Shown in pieces: positions 5,247-7,450 of a stretch of 7,450 nucleotides of DNA. The stretch's first letter is position 1. Each line of letters starts with the position of its first letter. The translations under genes and the position numbers were made by a program. The notes under the pieces are model-generated. The model ran no database searches, had not been told where the DNA came from, and saw nothing but the letters and a program-made list of their open reading frames with translations. The stretch lies in assembly GCA_964544365.1 (NCBI GenBank), contig CAZJCW010000221.1, forward strand, positions 1 to 7,450, read 5' to 3'. This DNA is from Alsobacter sp964544365. GTDB lineage: Bacteria; Pseudomonadota; Alphaproteobacteria; Rhizobiales; Beijerinckiaceae.

Positions 5247-6941
5247 ATGTCGATGCGGAAGATGGAATCGGGGGAGATGGCCGAGCTTGCCGCGGCGCCG
5301 GGAACCGGGCTCGTGGTCAAGGCGCTGAACCTCATCGATCTCATCGCCGGAGCGCCCGGGCATCATCGCGCGCAGTCGCTCGCGGACGAACTCGGGCTCC
5401 CGCGCAGCACCGTCTACCGCATCCTCCAGACGCTCCAGCAGCGCGGCATGGTCCGCATCGACCCGGCGACGCAGGGCTATTTCCCGGGGTTCAAGTTCCT
5501 CGACTACGCGCAGGCGGTCTGGCCGGCGCAGGACCTGCCCCTTCTGGCCATGGCGGAGATCCGCCGGCTGCGCGAACTGACCGGCGAGACGGTGTATTTC
5601 GCCGTCCCGGCCGGCACCGAGATGATCATCATCCAGAAGGCCGAGAGCGCCTACCAGATGCGGACGGGCGCACCTGTGGGGGCGCGCCGGCCGCTCTACT
5701 GCACGGGCATGGGCAAGGCGCACCTCGCCCTGCTGCCCCATGCCGAGCGCGAGCAGATCCTGTCCCGCCTGACGCTCGAGCCGCTGACCGATCGGACGAT
5801 CACCGAGCCGGCGCAACTGCGGTCCCAGCTCGACCTGTTTCGCCTGCGCGGCTACGCCATCGACGACGAGGAGTTCATGGAGGGCGCCCGCTGCGTCAGC
5901 GCAGCCGTCGCGCCGGAGGGCGAGGGGTCCGTCGGTGCCTTCACGGTATCGGGCCCCATCTATCGGATGACACCCGATCGCGCCCATCAACTGGGCCCGG
6001 AGGTGGCTGCCGCCGCTCGCCGCCTCGCCGAAGCGGTTCGCCAGCGCACCGCCGGCCGGGGCCGGGGATGGGCCGATCCGGGCGCTGTCCCCCTGCTGGC
6101 CGCTGAGAAGTCCTATTTCGGCAAGAGCCCTTGCTGGGACGAAGGACTGGGTCGCCTGATGTGGCTCGATGCTCTCGCCCCCGCCGTGCTGCGGGAGGAT
6201 CCCGCCGCGCTCGCCGCTCAGGGATCGGCCGAGGTGCTGGCACGCTTCGAGCAGCCGGTGCGGGCCTTGGCGCCGCTCGGCAACGGGTGCTGGTTCGTGG
6301 CCTCGGCGGAGGGCATGATCGTCCTCGACCGCGAAGGCCGTCGGACGCCGCACCTGGCGCAGGCTCCCGAGTCGTTCCACGCCGCCGTCACCGCCGCCTG
6401 CTGCGCCGACGGAGACGCGGTGTGGCTGGCCGTCGGCGACGGTCCTGCCCAGGGATATCCGACCGGACTTTATCGCCTGACCGATCGTTTCCAGCACGCG
6501 GCCTCGCCCGAAGGCACCGTCGCCGACATCGTCGCGGACATCCCCGGGCGGCGCGTCTACGCCGCGCTGCCGGAGCGCGGGGAGATCCTCGTCTGGAACG
6601 TCGACGCCCACGGTGGGCTTGCCGACCAGCGCGTCCATGCCCGGATCGACGCGATTCACGGACGACCGACGGCCATTGCCCTGGCCGGGACGGGGCATCT
6701 CTGGATCGCGCTGTGGGATGGATGGGGCCTCGCCCGACTCGATCCGGACGGAGCGGACATGCGGTTTCTGCCGCTGCCGGTGCCGCGGCCGACGGGGTTG
6801 GCCTTCGGTGGGGCGGATGGCGACAGCCTTTTTGTCACGTCGAGCCGGATCGGCCTGTCGCCCCAGCAGCTCGCCGAGGCGCCCACCTCGGGGAGCGTGT
6901 TCGTCCTATCCGGCGCCCTGCGCCAGAAACTTCTTCGCTGA
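5247..6941 (+). CDS. IclR-type transcriptional regulator fused to an SMP-30/gluconolactonase-like domain
   Basis: This is a 564-residue two-part protein in one uninterrupted frame. The ATG at 5247 has GAAGG at 5234-5238, 8 bases upstream. In-frame ATGs at 5253, 5262 and 5277 lack well-spaced sites. Residues about 20-75 form the IclR winged helix-turn-helix (L-A-D-E-L-G-L-P-R-S-T-V-Y-R at 45-58). Residues about 90-265 form the IclR effector-binding domain, with C-T-G-M-G-K-A at 151-157, D-D-E-E-F-M-E-G-A-R-C at 206-216 and a V-S-G-P strand. After a linker, residues about 285-560 resemble the SMP-30/LRE beta-propeller: S-P-C-W-D at 294-298, L-W-I-A at 485-488 and a late F-G-G-A-D-G-D, then V-T-S. 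Ordinary IclR proteins end near residue 260. The four SMP-30 metal ligands appear replaced (Glu to Lys 293, the two Asn to about Thr 382 and Ala 426, Asp to Thr 475), so lactonase activity is doubtful and a sensing role is plausible. It probably controls both divergent operons. Confidence 0.9.
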   Translation: MSMRKMESGEMAELAAAPGTGLVVKALNLIDLIAGAPGHHRAQSLADELGLPRSTVYRILQTLQQRGMVRIDPATQGYFPGFKFLDYAQAVWPAQDLPLLAMAEIRRLRELTGETVYFAVPAGTEMIIIQKAESAYQMRTGAPVGARRPLYCTGMGKAHLALLPHAEREQILSRLTLEPLTDRTITEPAQLRSQLDLFRLRGYAIDDEEFMEGARCVSAAVAPEGEGSVGAFTVSGPIYRMTPDRAHQLGPEVAAAARRLAEAVRQRTAGRGRGWADPGAVPLLAAEKSYFGKSPCWDEGLGRLMWLDALAPAVLREDPAALAAQGSAEVLARFEQPVRALAPLGNGCWFVASAEGMIVLDREGRRTPHLAQAPESFHAAVTAACCADGDAVWLAVGDGPAQGYPTGLYRLTDRFQHAASPEGTVADIVADIPGRRVYAALPERGEILVWNVDAHGGLADQRVHARIDAIHGRPTAIALAGTGHLWIALWDGWGLARLDPDGADMRFLPLPVPRPTGLAFGGADGDSLFVTSSRIGLSPQQLAEAPTSGSVFVLSGALRQKLLR

Positions 6942-6942
6942 C

Positions 6943-6948
6943 AAGGAG
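6943..6948 (+). promoter_or_regulatory. Shine-Dalgarno site for the dehydrogenase gene
   Basis: AAGGAG lies 6 bases before the ATG at 6955, within the 13-base gap after the regulator stop. This near-ideal site and the short gap indicate co-transcription with the regulator and efficient, independent translation of the dehydrogenase. Confidence 0.85.
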
Positions 6949-6954
6949 ATATCC

Positions 6955-7450
6955 ATGAAACTGCTGATGACCGGCGGCGCCGGCGGCGTGGGGCGAAAGC
7001 TGCGCAAGGAATTCCGCGGGCGCTTCGAGCTGATGCGGATTCTCGATCGAACAGCGCCCGAAGACCTGCTCCCGAACGAAGAAGTCATCGTCGGAGACGT
7101 CTCAGACATGGCAACGGTCGAGAAGGCCATGGAGGGCGTCGACGCCGTCATCCATCTCGCCGCGGTGGCGACCGAGGACACCTGGGAGGCCATTCTCCAG
7201 GGCAACATCGTCGGGACGTGGAACATCTACGAGGCGGCTTTCCGCAAGGGCGTGAAGCGGGTGATCTTCGGGTCCTCCAACCATGCCGTCGGCTTCTATC
7301 CCCGCACCCAGACGATCGGCGTCGACGTGCCGGGCCGGCCGGACAGCCGCTACGGGCTGAGCAAGTGCTGGGGTGAGGACGTCGGGTCCCTCTATGCCGA
7401 CAAGTACGGCGTGAAGAGCCTTCACATCCGCATCGGCAACGCCTTCGACC
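6955..7450 (+). CDS. NAD-dependent epimerase/dehydratase family, uronate dehydrogenase-like (3' end beyond the window)
   Basis: This is a short-chain-type cytoplasmic oxidoreductase, with 165 residues visible of an expected 265 to 275. The N-terminal Rossmann motif is T-G-G-A-G-G-V-G at 6-13. Asp 31 at the end of the second strand favours NAD over NADP. H-L-A-A lies at 67-70. The segment I-L-Q-G-N-I at 80-85, the catalytic S-S-N-H at 107-110 and the Y-G-L-S-K at 133-137 (Tyr 133, Lys 137) closely match what I recall of bacterial uronate dehydrogenase (Udh, EC 1.1.1.203). That enzyme oxidises galacturonate or glucuronate to the aldarolactone. Other sugar dehydrogenases or epimerases of the extended SDR family remain possible, because the C-terminal substrate pocket is outside the window. 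It is probably co-transcribed with the IclR-SMP-30 fusion gene upstream. Confidence 0.85.
   Translation, partial: MKLLMTGGAGGVGRKLRKEFRGRFELMRILDRTAPEDLLPNEEVIVGDVSDMATVEKAMEGVDAVIHLAAVATEDTWEAILQGNIVGTWNIYEAAFRKGVKRVIFGSSNHAVGFYPRTQTIGVDVPGRPDSRYGLSKCWGEDVGSLYADKYGVKSLHIRIGNAFD

Noticed and set aside
5172..6698. A 508-codon open frame on the minus strand opposite the IclR/SMP-30 fusion gene
   Set aside because: It gives no recognisable domain and lies opposite strongly conserved IclR and SMP-30 motifs. It would also run through the predicted promoter region. It is a GC-rich shadow.

Overview
The window is GC-rich and compactly arranged, with purine-rich Shine-Dalgarno sites and codons ending mostly in G or C. 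Together with family-level resemblance of its proteins to those of Rhizobiales-type bacteria, this suggests an alphaproteobacterium, probably of the order Hyphomicrobiales (Rhizobiales). The genus cannot be told from the sequence alone. The window contains six genes in two divergent transcription units. No rRNA, tRNA, CRISPR array, insertion sequence or phage gene is visible.

The leftward unit, read from its promoter, holds a YphB-like aldose 1-epimerase (mutarotase; 5007 to 4084), a 650-residue family 5 periplasmic substrate-binding protein with a twin-arginine-like signal (3991 to 2039), an OppB/DppB-type permease (1890 to 749) and an OppC/DppC-type permease (727, running off the left edge). 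The transporter ATPases are not in the window and probably lie beyond the left edge. The OppB-type gene is interrupted by 100 Ns. The 55 bases on each side of the Ns are identical, and collapsing them restores a single 328-residue reading frame, so the gap looks like a scaffolding artefact.

The rightward unit begins with a 564-residue fusion of an IclR-type DNA-binding regulator and a C-terminal SMP-30/gluconolactonase-like beta-propeller (5247 to 6941). Thirteen bases later comes a uronate-dehydrogenase-like NAD-dependent enzyme (6955, running off the right edge). By eye, the residues that normally hold the catalytic metal in SMP-30 lactonases are all replaced, so the propeller may be a sensor rather than an enzyme.

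The 239-base intergenic region has a mirrored layout. Each predicted promoter has a similar 17-base palindromic element (TTCTCAC-N2-TGTG-NGA) 6 to 7 bases upstream of its -35 box, and a third palindrome lies between them, at spacings near whole helical turns.

Read together, the locus suggests import of a sugar, uronate or oligouronide, anomer interconversion by the mutarotase, and oxidation to an aldaric acid lactone by the dehydrogenase. A regulator with a lactone-binding-type domain may sense an intermediate. The individual families are well supported. The substrate and the sensing model are inferences.
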